Shown: positions 39,422 to 47,906 of the stretch, one piece after another
Layout of the letters: every line of letters starts with the position of its first letter
Position numbering within the stretch: the stretch's first letter is position 1
Origin: Pseudoduganella violacea
Lineage (GTDB): Bacteria > Pseudomonadota > Gammaproteobacteria > Burkholderiales > Burkholderiaceae_D
NCBI RefSeq assembly: GCF_014191875.1
Contig: NZ_JACHXD010000006.1
Coordinates: forward strand, 58,955 to 122,954
Direction of reading: 5' to 3'
Length of the DNA: 64,000 bases
Notes under the pieces: generated by a model
Told to the model about the DNA's origin: nothing
Databases searched by the model: none
What the model saw: the letters and a program-made list of their open reading frames with translations, nothing else
Translations under genes and position numbers: made by a program

Positions 39422-40752
39422 CACAGCCTCCCCACAGTTGAGCCTGTGTCCACCTTGGTGCCTGGCACCAAGGTGGACACAGGCTGGGCTGTATGGCGCT
39501 GTTTGGCGAGCTTTTTGTTCCAGATGGCGACGGCGGCGTCGAGCGCTTGCTGGATGTCCTGGCGGCCGGTGACGCCGGCTTCGACGGCTTTGACCAGGGA
39601 GCGGCGCAGCTCGTCGTAGTCGGGAATGCCGGCCACGTACAGGGTGCGCGAGTGCGGCATGCTGACGGCGCCGGCGGCGACGGCTTTTTCGGCGGCGCCG
39701 GCACGCGGCGGCACGCTGACGAAGAAGGGATCGCGCGCGGCTTTGGCGGCGGCGGGGTAGACGCTGGCTTGGCGCGCGAATTCGAGCTGGTTGGCGTCGT
39801 TGCTCAGGTAGCGCGCGAACTTGCCGATGGCCGGCAACTGCTTGCTGTCGACGCCGGCGGGTACGGCGAAGTGGATCAGCCAGCCGCCGTCGGCAATGCC
39901 GGTCGGCCCCAGCGGCGCGGGGGCGACGTCGGTGATGGCGTAGATGTCCTTGGCGTCGGCTTCGATGCGCTTGACGGCAGTCGGCGGCGCCAGCAGCATG
40001 CCGAGACGGCCGCCTTTGTAGGCGGCGATGGCGGCGGGGAAGTTGTCTTCGGCGAACAGGCTGTCTTTCAGCAGCCCGCCGGCCTTGTAGGTGTCGGCCA
40101 GTTTGCGGATCAGGGCCACGTGGGCCGGTGAGTTGAAGACGGCGCGGCCGTTGGCGATCACGGGCAGGCCTTGCTGCATCATCAGGCCGTCGATCTTGGC
40201 GAGGGCGGGGCACAGGCCGGCCTTGCCGGTGCGCTCGGCGATCTGGCGCGCGAAGGCGAGCTGTTCGTCCAGGCTGCGCGGCGCGCGCGCGATGCCGGCG
40301 GCCTTGAAGATCTCGGTGTTGTAGGTGATGACGGCGACATTGCTGTACATCGGGAAGCCGTAGGTCTTGCCGCCGAAGTTCAGGTCCTGCAGCGCCGCAG
40401 GAAGATAGTGGCTGCGCGTTTCGGCGGAAAGCAGGCTATCGATGGGCGTAAGCAGGCCGTCGCGCGCAAATTCGTCGGCCCAGGGCACGTTCAGGTTGAC
40501 CAGGGCCGGCGGCGTGCCGGCCACGATGCGAGTCACCAGCTTGGTCTGGATCACGTCCCAGGGGAAGTCTACCCATTCCACCTTCACACCCGGATTGGCC
40601 GCCTCGTAATTTTTAACGATGCCGTCAAAGTAGGGCGTGAATTTGGGCTTCATGCTGAAGGTCCAGAATTCGATCTTCTGCGCTGGCGCAGCCGCCACGG
40701 CGGCCGCGCAGCCCATGGCCATCAATGCGCTCAGCATGGTCTTGATGTTCAT
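39421..40752 (-). CDS. sugar ABC transporter substrate-binding protein with repeat-encoded tail
   Basis: The 443-residue periplasmic binding protein (family 1) has a signal peptide (LSALMAMGCAAAVAAAPA) and the features KIEFWTFSMKPKFTPYFDGIVKNYEAANPGVKVEWVDFPWD and KTYGFPMYSNVAVITYNTEIFKAAGI. It would bind GlcNAc or chito-oligosaccharides for the adjacent permeases. The normal C-terminal helix ends near IWNKKLAKQ; the remaining 25 or so residues include [14 protein letters not shown], translated from a perfect palindromic repeat (39441-39485). The repeat keeps the frame open up to the TGATG overlap with the permease gene. Confidence 0.92.
   Translation of the reverse strand: MNIKTMLSALMAMGCAAAVAAAPAQKIEFWTFSMKPKFTPYFDGIVKNYEAANPGVKVEWVDFPWDVIQTKLVTRIVAGTPPALVNLNVPWADEFARDGLLTPIDSLLSAETRSHYLPAALQDLNFGGKTYGFPMYSNVAVITYNTEIFKAAGIARAPRSLDEQLAFARQIAERTGKAGLCPALAKIDGLMMQQGLPVIANGRAVFNSPAHVALIRKLADTYKAGGLLKDSLFAEDNFPAAIAAYKGGRLGMLLAPPTAVKRIEADAKDIYAITDVAPAPLGPTGIADGGWLIHFAVPAGVDSKQLPAIGKFARYLSNDANQLEFARQASVYPAAAKAARDPFFVSVPPRAGAAEKAVAAGAVSMPHSRTLYVAGIPDYDELRRSLVKAVEAGVTGRQDIQQALDAAVAIWNKKLAKQRHTAQPVSTLVPGTKVDTGSTVGRL
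39441..39485. repeat. intragenic palindromic repeat in the binding-protein gene, copy C
   Basis: A perfect inverted repeat with 22-bp arms (AGCCTGTGTCCACCTTGGTG at its start) around a single central base. It shares the CCACCNTGGTGCC core with the intergenic copies. It lies at the 3' end of the binding-protein gene and is translated in frame. Confidence 0.9.
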
Positions 40753-40770
40753 TGATGGCCAGGGTGGTGC

Positions 40771-41793
40771 TTAGTTGGTTTTGGTGACTTTGCTCAGGTG
40801 GCGCGGACGGTCCGGGTCCAGGCCGCGCGCCGCCGACAGCTTGGCCGCCATCACGTAGAAGGCCTGGATCGCCACGATCGGATCGAGGTCCGGCGTTGCC
40901 GCAACCGGCAGGGTCAAGTCGCGTTGCGCCACGTCGTCCGGCGCGGCCAGCAGCACGCGCGCGCCGCGGCCGCGCATCTCGTCGGCCAGGGCCAGCAGGC
41001 CGGCCTGGGTCGGACCACGGGTGGCGAAGATCATCAGCGGATAGCCTTCCTCGATCAGGGCCATCGGACCATGCTTGATTTCCGCGCCGCTGAACGCTTC
41101 CGCCTGCAGGGCCGAGGTTTCCTTGAATTTCAGGGCCGATTCCAGCGCCACCGGGAAGCTGATGCCGCGTCCCACCACCATGATGTTCTTGGCCGGGGCC
41201 AGCACGTCGATGGCGGAAGACCAGTCGGCCTGGGTGGCTGTCTGCAGGGCGTCCGGCAGCGCGGCCAGACCGGCCAGCAGCTCGGGATCGTTCTGCCATT
41301 GCGCTACCAGGCGCGCGCCGGCGACCAGGGAGGTGATGAAGCTTTTGGTGGCGGCTACGCTCTGTTCTTTGCCGGCGCGCAGCGGCATGGCCCATTCGGC
41401 GGCCTGCGCCAGCGGCGAGTCGATGTCGTTGACCAGGGCCACGGTGGTGGCGCCGCCGTCGCGGAAGTAGCGGATCGGTTCCACCACGTCCGGGCTTTGG
41501 CCGGACTGGGACACGGCGATGGTCAGCGTGTCGCGCGTGATGAGCGGCGATTTGTGCAGCGTGACCAGGGACATCGGCAGCGAGGCCACCACGCGGCCCA
41601 GGCGCGCCATGATCAGGTAGGCGATGTAGTTGGACGCGTGGTCCGAGCTGCCGCGCGCCACGGTCAGCGCGGTGGAGAAGGGCGTGCTCCTCAGTTTGCG
41701 TCCCAGCTCCGCGTAGCGCTCCGAATCGTTCGCCAATTGGTTGGCGACGCATTCGGCGGCGGACAGGGCTTCTTTAAGCATCATTGAGGTCAC
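40771..41793 (-). CDS. nagB-II: SIS-domain glucosamine-6-phosphate deaminase (NagB-II type)
   Basis: The 340-residue product has two SIS domains: TALTVARGSSDHASNYIAYLIMARLGRVVASLPMS… ITRDTLTIAVSQSGQSPDVVEPIRYFRDGGA and MVVGRGISFPVALESALKFKETSALQAEAFSGAEIKHGPMALIEEGYPLMIFATRG. The KFKET…EIKHGP pattern is the isomerase half of GlmS without the glutaminase domain, as in NagB-II/AgaS. It would convert GlcN-6-P to Fru-6-P and ammonia after NagA. It overlaps the nagA end by 20 bp. ATG 41784 is an alternative start. Confidence 0.88.
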   Translation of the reverse strand: MTSMMLKEALSAAECVANQLANDSERYAELGRKLRSTPFSTALTVARGSSDHASNYIAYLIMARLGRVVASLPMSLVTLHKSPLITRDTLTIAVSQSGQSPDVVEPIRYFRDGGATTVALVNDIDSPLAQAAEWAMPLRAGKEQSVAATKSFITSLVAGARLVAQWQNDPELLAGLAALPDALQTATQADWSSAIDVLAPAKNIMVVGRGISFPVALESALKFKETSALQAEAFSGAEIKHGPMALIEEGYPLMIFATRGPTQAGLLALADEMRGRGARVLLAAPDDVAQRDLTLPVAATPDLDPIVAIQAFYVMAAKLSAARGLDPDRPRHLSKVTKTN

Positions 41794-42886
41794 AACGTTC
41801 TCCTTCGATAATCACGGCTTTCAGTTTCAGGTCCCGATCCAGTACCACCAGATCGGCGTAGGCGCCGCGCGCCAGGCGGCCGCGGTCTTGCAAGCCGAGG
41901 TAATCGGCGGCATGGGTGGAAACGCGGGCCGAGGCGTCGGCCAGGTCGAGGCCAAGGCCGACCAGATTGCGCAAGGCCTGGTCCAACGTCAGCGTGCTGC
42001 CGGCCAGGGTGCCGTCCGGCAGGCGCACGCCGCCCATGCATTTCTGCACGGTGTGGCGGCCTAGCATGTACTCGCCGTCCGGCATGCCGGTGGCGGCGGT
42101 GGAGTCGGTCACGCAGTACAGGCGCGGAATGGCGCGCAGCGCGGTTTTGATGGCGCCGGGATGCACATGCAGCAGGTCGGGAATCAGCTCGGCGTATTCG
42201 GCGTGGGCCAGCGCGGCGCCGACCATGCCCGGTTCGCGATGGTGCAGGCCGCTCATCGCGTTGAAAAGATGGGTGAAGCCGACCGCGCCGTGTTCCAGCG
42301 CGGCCACGCCGTCGTCGTAGGAGCCGAGCGTGTGGCCGATCTGCACGCGCACGCCGGTGTCGGCCAGTTCGCGCACCAGTTCCAGGTGGCCGGCGATTTC
42401 CGGCGCCACCGTGATCACGCGCAGCGGCGCCAGCGATTCCAGACGCTGCACTTCTTCCAGCGTGGCGGCGCGCGCGAAGTTCGGCTGCGCCCCCAGCTTG
42501 CCGGAGTTGATGTACGGGCCTTCCAGGTGCACGCCCAGCACGCGCGCTTCGTTCTTGCCGCGCTGCTTGACGGCCTTGCCGATCGCCTGCAGGGCGATGT
42601 CGATATCTTCCGGCGGGGCCGTCATGGTGGTGGCCAGCAGGCTGGTGGTGCCGTGGCGGGCGTGGATGGCGGCGATGGCATGCACCGCGTCGCCGCCTTC
42701 CATCACGTCCTTGCCGGCGCCGCCGTGTACGTGCAGGTCGATAAAGCCGGGCAGGATATAGTCGTCATGGTTGGCCACCGGGTCCACATGGGCGCCCTGG
42801 ATGTCCTGGATATGCTGGTCGAACGACAGCGTGCCGTGCACCCAGCCGTTGGGGGTCAGGATATTGCCTTTGATTGCATCGCTCAT
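41774..42886 (-). CDS. nagA: N-acetylglucosamine-6-phosphate deacetylase
   Basis: NagA (370 aa) removes acetate from GlcNAc-6-P in the cytoplasm. The amidohydrolase motifs are PGFIDLHVHGGAGKDVMEGG (about 46-65), VLGVHLEGPYIN with the metal-binding Glu, IGHTLGSYDDGVAALEHGAVGFTHLFNAMSGLHHREPG with the His ligands, and YCVTDSTAATGMPDGEY with the catalytic Asp. It lies between the regulator (4-bp overlap) and the deaminase gene. Confidence 0.97.
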   Translation of the reverse strand: MSDAIKGNILTPNGWVHGTLSFDQHIQDIQGAHVDPVANHDDYILPGFIDLHVHGGAGKDVMEGGDAVHAIAAIHARHGTTSLLATTMTAPPEDIDIALQAIGKAVKQRGKNEARVLGVHLEGPYINSGKLGAQPNFARAATLEEVQRLESLAPLRVITVAPEIAGHLELVRELADTGVRVQIGHTLGSYDDGVAALEHGAVGFTHLFNAMSGLHHREPGMVGAALAHAEYAELIPDLLHVHPGAIKTALRAIPRLYCVTDSTAATGMPDGEYMLGRHTVQKCMGGVRLPDGTLAGSTLTLDQALRNLVGLGLDLADASARVSTHAADYLGLQDRGRLARGAYADLVVLDRDLKLKAVIIEGERCDLNDA

Positions 42887-43617
42887 CTGCGCGACTCCGC
42901 TACGAATTCATAATAATCACTGCGGCAGTAGGAGTGGGTCAGCTCCACTGCCGCGCCGTTGTCCAGATAACTCACGCGCGTGATGTGCAGCATGGCCGTA
43001 CCGGGAGCGATATTGGCCAGCTTGGCCTGTTCGATATTGGCGTTGATGGCGCGGATATGCTGCAAGGCGCGCATCGGCACCGTGCCGTTCGATTCCAGAT
43101 AGCCGTACAGCGAATCGGTCACATGGTGCGGATTCGGCATGTACATGGCGGGGATGGTGGAGGTCTCGATCGCCATCACCACATCGTCGGCGGTGCGCAG
43201 GCGCTTCAGGCGCGCCACCGGCATATTCGGCGACAAGCCCAGCGACAGCAATTCCAGCGGCGCCGCCACACCCACTTCGCGCTGGATCCAGCGCGAACCG
43301 GCGGTAAAGCCGCGCTGGCGCAGCTCTTCCGAGAAGCTGGTCAGGCGCGACAGCGGCTGCTCCAGCTTGGGCGTGATATAGGTGCCCGAACCGCGCCGGC
43401 GCGTCAACATGCCGCGCTCGCACAGCATGTCGATGGCCTTGCGCGCGGTCACGCGCGAGATGGACAGCATGTCCGACAGCACGCGCTCCGACGGCAAGGC
43501 TTCGTTGGCGCGCCAGTCGCCATTGGCGATGCCGTCCGACAGCTTGTTCGCCAGCTGCATATACAGCGGCGTGTCGCTGTGGGCGTCGGGCCTGAAGTCG
43601 CTCAACTGAGCTAGCAA
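42883..43617 (-). CDS. GntR/HutC-family regulator with UTRA domain (copy 2)
   Basis: The 244-residue product has a winged-helix domain (PLYMQLANKLSDGIANGDWRANEALPSERVLSDMLSISRVTARKAIDMLCERGMLTRRRGSGTYI) and a UTRA domain. Copy 1, 15 kb away, has the same architecture but differs through most of the UTRA domain. It is embedded in the nag operon after the kinase gene (3-bp gap) and overlaps nagA, so it is coexpressed with the enzymes it probably controls. Confidence 0.92.
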   Translation of the reverse strand: MLAQLSDFRPDAHSDTPLYMQLANKLSDGIANGDWRANEALPSERVLSDMLSISRVTARKAIDMLCERGMLTRRRGSGTYITPKLEQPLSRLTSFSEELRQRGFTAGSRWIQREVGVAAPLELLSLGLSPNMPVARLKRLRTADDVVMAIETSTIPAMYMPNPHHVTDSLYGYLESNGTVPMRALQHIRAINANIEQAKLANIAPGTAMLHITRVSYLDNGAAVELTHSYCRSDYYEFVAESRR

Positions 43618-43620
43618 GGG

Positions 43621-44490
43621 CTACTCCTTTAAGTGTTGTTGGATCAGGCGCAGGCCGCCTTCGGCCGAATCGCCATGCGGGGGAACGATGCGCTGCAGCA
43701 GATCGACCGGCAGATAGGGACGCATCGGTTCGCCCAGGCCGCCGCACAGCGCGATCGGCAGCTTGTGCGAAGGGTCGAGCGCTTCGGCGATCAGGGCGAC
43801 CTGCTGGCCGGCGTCGGTCAGGATGGCGCAGGCGGTGGCATTGCTGTCGGCATGCTGCAGCACCAGGCGCGCCAGCTGGGCGTAATTGGTTTGCGTGGCA
43901 TGCGCCAGCCAGACCTGGATGCGGTCGCGGTTGCCGCCGCAAGCGTCGATCACGGCCTCGGCGAAGGCGCTGCCTTGGGCGCGGCCATCGATGACTTGCT
44001 GGATATGGTTGACGGCGCGCAGGCCGATCCAGGCGCCGCTGGCTTCGTCGCCGGCCGGGAAGCCCCAGCCGCCGACTTCGCGCCGCGTGCCGTCTTCCTG
44101 CAGGATTTCGCCCACGCTGCCGGTGCCGAGCGCGATGATGACGCCGGGCCGGCCCTGGTGCGCGCCGAGCACGGTGGTGAAGGCGTCTGTTTCGAGCGCC
44201 ACGGCGCCGTAGCCGGGATTGGCTTCGACGAAATTGGCGGCCCACTGGTGGTTGTGCACACCGGCCAGGCCCAGCCCGACGGCGATCCGGCCGCGCGCGG
44301 GCAGCGCCAGTCCGGCGGCGGCGAAGGCCTTGGCGATAGCGTCTTCCACCGAGGCCCAGGCGCTCTTGATACCGTGCAGCAGGCCGGACGGGCCGCTGCT
44401 GCCTTCCGCCAGGGTAGCGCCGTCGAGGCGCGCCAGGCGGACACGGGTGCCGCTGCCGCCGCCATCCACGCCGATTAAGAATTCGATCAT
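43621..44490 (-). CDS. BadF/BadG-type ATPase, probable GlcNAc kinase
   Basis: The 289-residue product starts MIEFLIGVDGGGSGTRVRLARLDG, the ASKHA phosphate-1 motif, and contains VIIALGTGSVGEIL and GGWGFPAGDEASGAWIGLRAV, typical of the eukaryotic-like GlcNAc/glucosamine kinases of the BcrAD family. It would phosphorylate GlcNAc brought in by the transporters. ATG 44490 is chosen because it gives the family start; the longer frame to 44550 crosses the promoter. It is the first gene of the minus-strand nag operon. Confidence 0.85.
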   Translation of the reverse strand: MIEFLIGVDGGGSGTRVRLARLDGATLAEGSSGPSGLLHGIKSAWASVEDAIAKAFAAAGLALPARGRIAVGLGLAGVHNHQWAANFVEANPGYGAVALETDAFTTVLGAHQGRPGVIIALGTGSVGEILQEDGTRREVGGWGFPAGDEASGAWIGLRAVNHIQQVIDGRAQGSAFAEAVIDACGGNRDRIQVWLAHATQTNYAQLARLVLQHADSNATACAILTDAGQQVALIAEALDPSHKLPIALCGGLGEPMRPYLPVDLLQRIVPPHGDSAEGGLRLIQQHLKE

Positions 44491-44521
44491 TTTTATATGG
44501 GGAAAAGAAGAGCTGTGGGGC

Positions 44522-44569
44522 ACTATAGGGTTGCAAAACCAGCTTGTCAACAGGTATTTAACTGGTATT
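44522..44569 (-). promoter_or_regulatory. promoter and GntR operator of the nag operon
   Basis: On the minus strand TTGACA (44550-44545) and TATAGT (44527-44522) stand exactly 17 bp apart, a near-consensus sigma70 promoter about 35 bp before the kinase start. Directly upstream of the -35 box lie AGGTAT and TGGTAT (plus-strand reading 44551-44569) as direct repeats 11 bp apart, matching the sites at 28.5 and 28.7 kb. Confidence 0.72.
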
Positions 44570-44654
44570 GTTAAACATCGAATTGGACTAGGTTTTGGTG
44601 TGTTGTATGGATGGGTAAGTAACTGTTTTTAAAGGTTATTTCCCATGGGTAAAA

Positions 44655-44672
44655 TGGTATTATGTGTGGTAT
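44655..44672 (+). promoter_or_regulatory. second TGGTAT direct repeat near the nag operon
   Basis: TGGTAT occurs at 44655-44660 and again at 44667-44672, starts 12 bp apart. It lies about 90 bp upstream of the nag promoter site in the 279-bp gap 44491-44769, which holds no other gene I can see. Confidence 0.45.
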
Positions 44673-44710
44673 GGAATAATGCCACTTTCGGGCCCGGATG
44701 AGCCATTGAA

Positions 44711-44743
44711 AATGCAAAACGCCCGGCGCGCAGGCCGGGCGTT
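44711..44743 (-). terminator. terminator after the DUF2807 gene
   Basis: AACGCCCGGC (44718-44727) pairs perfectly with GCCGGGCGTT (44734-44743). On the minus strand it is followed by TTTTGCATTTT. It lies 27 bp after the stop of the DUF2807 gene. Confidence 0.8.
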
Positions 44744-44769
44744 CTGGATAAGGGTAAAACTTAGGACGC

Positions 44770-46104
44770 TTACTCGCCGCGCCGCTCATGCGAACCGGCG
44801 CGGTCCACCAGCAGCAGGCGGTTCGGACTGCTCTTGCCGCGCACATTGACGACGGCATTGCCGGGACCGTTGACCACCACATCGGCACTGCCGGCCAGCA
44901 GACCACGTCCGTTCAGGCTGCCCGAACCGCTGAGGCGGGCATCCAGGGTATTTACCTTACCGCTCAGCGTGACGCCGCCGGGGCCGTTCATGGTGACTTT
45001 GGCGCTGTTGCACTCCGGGCTGGCGATCAGGTCGCCCGAACCGCGCACCTCGGCTTCCAGCGAATCGCTGACCTTGTTCAGGTGGATATTGCCCGGGCCG
45101 CGGCTGCGGGTCAGGGCGCGGCCCACTTGCAGGGACTTGGCGTTCAGGCTGCCCGAGCCGCTGACTTCGGCGTTCAGCGAATCGCTGCTGCCGGACAGTT
45201 CCATGCTGCCCGCGCTGCTCATCACCACGCGGCTGGTCTGCGCTTGCAGGCCGCGCGCTTCCAGGTCGCCGGAGCCGTGGATTTCGGCGTCGAACTTTTT
45301 GATGCTGCCGGCCACGCAGGCATTGCCCGCGCCCTTCAGCACGGCCGTCACGCTCTCCACCGCCAGCGTGCAGGCTTCCAGGTCGCCCGAGCCGGACAGG
45401 CTGGCGCGGATTTCGCGGCTGCGGCCACGCAGCGTCAGGTCGCCGGGGCCGTTCAGCACGGCGTTGATGCGGTTGGTGCGCACATCGCTGACTTCCAGGT
45501 CGCCCGAGCCGCGCATTTCCACATTCAGATCCTGGCTGATGCTGCCGGCGTGCGCATCGCCGGCGCCGTTCAGCTGCAGGTTCAGCGTGCCGACCCGCAG
45601 ATTGGCGATGCGGATATCGCCGCTGCCATTGCCGTGCACGGTCAGATCCTGCACCGAGCCGGACGCGTTCACATCGCCGGCGCCGTTCACGTCCAGCCGC
45701 AGCGCAGTGCCCTGGAACTGTTCCAGATCCACATCGCCGCTGCCGCCCGCTTTCAGGCTGCGCAGGCCGGCTGCACCGATATACACCGTCACCGGATCGG
45801 CGCCTTTGCCGAACTGCAGGTGGAAGCCGTTGCGTTTGACGGGGCGCACGATCAGGGTGTCGCCGCTGACCAGGGTTTCGACCTGTTCCAGCTGCTTGCG
45901 CTGGCCTTTCAGCTCGACCGAGTTGCCGCCCTGGGCGCGCACGATCACACGGTAGGGGCCGGACAGCTCAATCGCGCTGAAGGCGCTGATGGCGCGTTTT
46001 TCCTCGGTCAGATCTTTCTCGCTGGCGGCATGGGCGAGGCTGGCGCCGCCGAGGCCAAGGGCGAGCAGGGAAAGGGCGATGGGGTGTTTGATCAGTTTTT
46101 TCAT
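44770..46104 (-). CDS. secreted DUF2807 (GIN domain) repeat protein
   Basis: The 444-residue product has a signal peptide (HPIALSLLALGLGGASLAHA) and a first DUF2807 unit (AISAFSAIELSGPYRVIVRAQGG). From about residue 110 to 430 it is a chain of about 16 short repeats of 20-22 residues, each with G(S/A/P)G(D/N/S) at a turn: GSGDVDL, GAGDVNA, GSGDIRI, GAGDAHA, GSGDLEV, GPGDLTL and so on. Such repeats probably build a long beta-helix. DUF2807 proteins are usually near 200-250 residues, so this one is unusually long. It may be an adhesin-like surface or periplasmic protein. ATG 46104 gives the signal peptide. Confidence 0.82.
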   Translation of the reverse strand: MKKLIKHPIALSLLALGLGGASLAHAASEKDLTEEKRAISAFSAIELSGPYRVIVRAQGGNSVELKGQRKQLEQVETLVSGDTLIVRPVKRNGFHLQFGKGADPVTVYIGAAGLRSLKAGGSGDVDLEQFQGTALRLDVNGAGDVNASGSVQDLTVHGNGSGDIRIANLRVGTLNLQLNGAGDAHAGSISQDLNVEMRGSGDLEVSDVRTNRINAVLNGPGDLTLRGRSREIRASLSGSGDLEACTLAVESVTAVLKGAGNACVAGSIKKFDAEIHGSGDLEARGLQAQTSRVVMSSAGSMELSGSSDSLNAEVSGSGSLNAKSLQVGRALTRSRGPGNIHLNKVSDSLEAEVRGSGDLIASPECNSAKVTMNGPGGVTLSGKVNTLDARLSGSGSLNGRGLLAGSADVVVNGPGNAVVNVRGKSSPNRLLLVDRAGSHERRGE

Positions 46105-46243
46105 TTTTTTGTCACTGTTCAGGGCTGTGGAATCTGAACGATATGACAAAAAGACGCCGCTGTCCGCCGCCGTCGCGACGGAGCAGCAAATTTCCGGCCT
46201 CAGTTGCAGTAAACGATGGTTGAGCGGTAAGACCGGGACGGCT

Positions 46244-46570
46244 TCAGCGCGTCAGTTCCAGCTGGGTCGCCAGGGTGGATTGGTGGTGCTTGACGGCTTC
46301 CACGGCCTCGGCATGGACTTCGGCGCGGCTGCGGCCGACGGCCTGTGGCGCGGCGGACGGCGCGGCAGCGCTTGCGGCGGCGGCCTGGCCCGCGCTGGCG
46401 AGCTGGAGGTCGCCGCCCTTGCTCTCGGCCGTCCTGGCGGCTGTTGCCGCTGTTTTCGCCGGCTGGGCGGAGCTGGCGGCATCGGCGGGCGCGGCGCCGG
46501 CGCTGGATGCGGCCAAGGCGGCGAAGATGGTGGTGGCGCTCAGTGCGGCCAGCAGCTGGTTTGCGTTCAT
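46244..46570 (-). CDS. small secreted Ala-rich protein (DUF4148-like end)
   Basis: The 108-residue product has a signal peptide (NANQLLAALSATTIFAALAASSAGAA) and a low-complexity Ala/Ser-rich middle. The C-terminus, GRSRAEVHAEAVEAVKHHQSTLATQLELTR, resembles the SRAEVxAE motif of DUF4148 proteins. ATG 46570 follows an AGGAGAAG ribosome site. It is divergent from the LysR gene, which could regulate it. Function unknown. Confidence 0.65.
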   Translation of the reverse strand: MNANQLLAALSATTIFAALAASSAGAAPADAASSAQPAKTAATAARTAESKGGDLQLASAGQAAAASAAAPSAAPQAVGRSRAEVHAEAVEAVKHHQSTLATQLELTR

Positions 46571-46709
46571 GGTGCTTCTCCTGATTGGCAAGACGGGCGG
46601 CTGCCCGACGATGGAGGCAGTTTATCGATTGCGATTCCCGCAAAAAAGGCGAATAATCGCAATGAACAATTTCTGAATCAGAAATGATAAGAGGCGGGAG
46701 ACAGGAGCT

Positions 46710-47627
46710 ATGGACAGGTTGCAATCGATGCGCGTGTTCGCCAAAGTGGTGGAGCAGGGCAGTTTTGCCCGGGCCGGCGGCGCGCTGGAGATGTCGAACG
46801 CCGTCGTCACCCGCCATGTGGCCGACCTGGAGCAGCACCTCGGCACGCGCCTGCTGAACCGCACCACGCGCCGGCTCTCGCTGACCGAAACCGGCCAGCA
46901 CTATCTGGACCGGGTGCGCCAGATCCTCAGCGATATCGACGATGCCGACGCGCTGGCCGGCGCCGCCGTCAAATGCCCGCAAGGCACGCTGCGCATCTAC
47001 AGCCACCTGGGTGTGGGGCAGGCGCGGCTGGCGCCCTTGCTGCCGCGCTTTGCCGCCCTGCAGCCGAATATCGTGCTCGACCTGACCCTGTCCGACCGCG
47101 CCGTCGATCTGGTGGAAGATGGTTTCGACGTCGGCTTCTTCACCGGCCTGCAGAAGATCGACAACTCCATGATCGCGCGCCGCCTGGCCACTTCGAATGT
47201 GATCCTGTGCGCCTCGCCCGGCTATGTGGCGCGGCGCGGCCTGCCGCAAACAGCGCAGGAATTGAGCCGCCACGATTGCCTGAATTACGCCTATGAGCAG
47301 CTGCGCCATTCCTGGCCCGTGCATTGCGGCGATTCGGAGGAGCGCGTGCCGATCACCAGCAAGCTCATTTCCAACGATACCGAGGTGCTGCGCCAGGCCG
47401 CCATCGCCGGCATGGGCATCATGATGCGCAGCTCCTACACGCTGAAGGACGATCTGGCGGAAGGCCGCCTGGTGCGCGTGCTGGAGGGGCATTGCTCGGG
47501 CAAGCTGGGCATCTTCATGGTGTATCCGAGCCGGCGCTTCCTGTCGGCCAAGGTGCGCGCCTTCACCGATTTCGTCGCGGCCCAATTCCCCGACCCGGAA
47601 GCCGATCCCTGGCTGGAGGAACTCTGA
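46710..47627 (+). CDS. LysR family transcriptional regulator
   Basis: The 305-residue product has the LysR HTH (MDRLQSMRVFAKVVEQGSFARAGGALEMSNAVVTRHVADLEQHLGTRLLNRTTRRLSLTETG) and a periplasmic-binding-like effector domain (about 90-295) with the usual SNDTEVLRQAAIAGMGIMM segment. It faces the small secreted protein gene across 140 bp. The effector is unknown. Confidence 0.95.
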   Translation: MDRLQSMRVFAKVVEQGSFARAGGALEMSNAVVTRHVADLEQHLGTRLLNRTTRRLSLTETGQHYLDRVRQILSDIDDADALAGAAVKCPQGTLRIYSHLGVGQARLAPLLPRFAALQPNIVLDLTLSDRAVDLVEDGFDVGFFTGLQKIDNSMIARRLATSNVILCASPGYVARRGLPQTAQELSRHDCLNYAYEQLRHSWPVHCGDSEERVPITSKLISNDTEVLRQAAIAGMGIMMRSSYTLKDDLAEGRLVRVLEGHCSGKLGIFMVYPSRRFLSAKVRAFTDFVAAQFPDPEADPWLEEL

Positions 47628-47720
47628 TGCGGGCAGTTGTTTTGACGCCTCTTTCCCCAGGCGAAAACGTATGGGAATTTACGTCACAATGTCATAATGT
47701 GCTGGTCAGGGAGCACAACT

Positions 47721-47906
47721 ATGATCAAGTACATAGGGAAGAGGACGACCGACGACGGCGGGACGATCTATGTGTTTCTCATCAATGGTTTGCAAAAGGA
47801 AATTCGGGAAAGCGCCTTGAAACAATATCCCGGCTGCTACGAAGCCTTGCCGGCTTCGGCCAAGGCGCAGATCAACGCAAACCGCGCATGGATGCGCAAG
47901 CTGTAG
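47721..47906 (+). CDS. small hypothetical protein, 61 aa
   Basis: The product begins MIKYIGKRTTDDGGTIYVFLINGLQKEIRESALKQYPGCYEALPASAKAQINANRAWMRKL. The ATG at 47721 is preceded by AGGGAG. It has no signal peptide and one Cys. Its end overlaps the start of the next secreted-protein gene by 19 bp, which suggests a two-gene unit. No family is recognised. Confidence 0.55.
   Translation: MIKYIGKRTTDDGGTIYVFLINGLQKEIRESALKQYPGCYEALPASAKAQINANRAWMRKL

Noticed and set aside
38561..40213. A 550-codon permease with a long Arg-rich N-terminal extension
   Set aside because: The first 264 codons read the binding-protein gene in another frame. The true permease starts at 39421 in a TGATG overlap.
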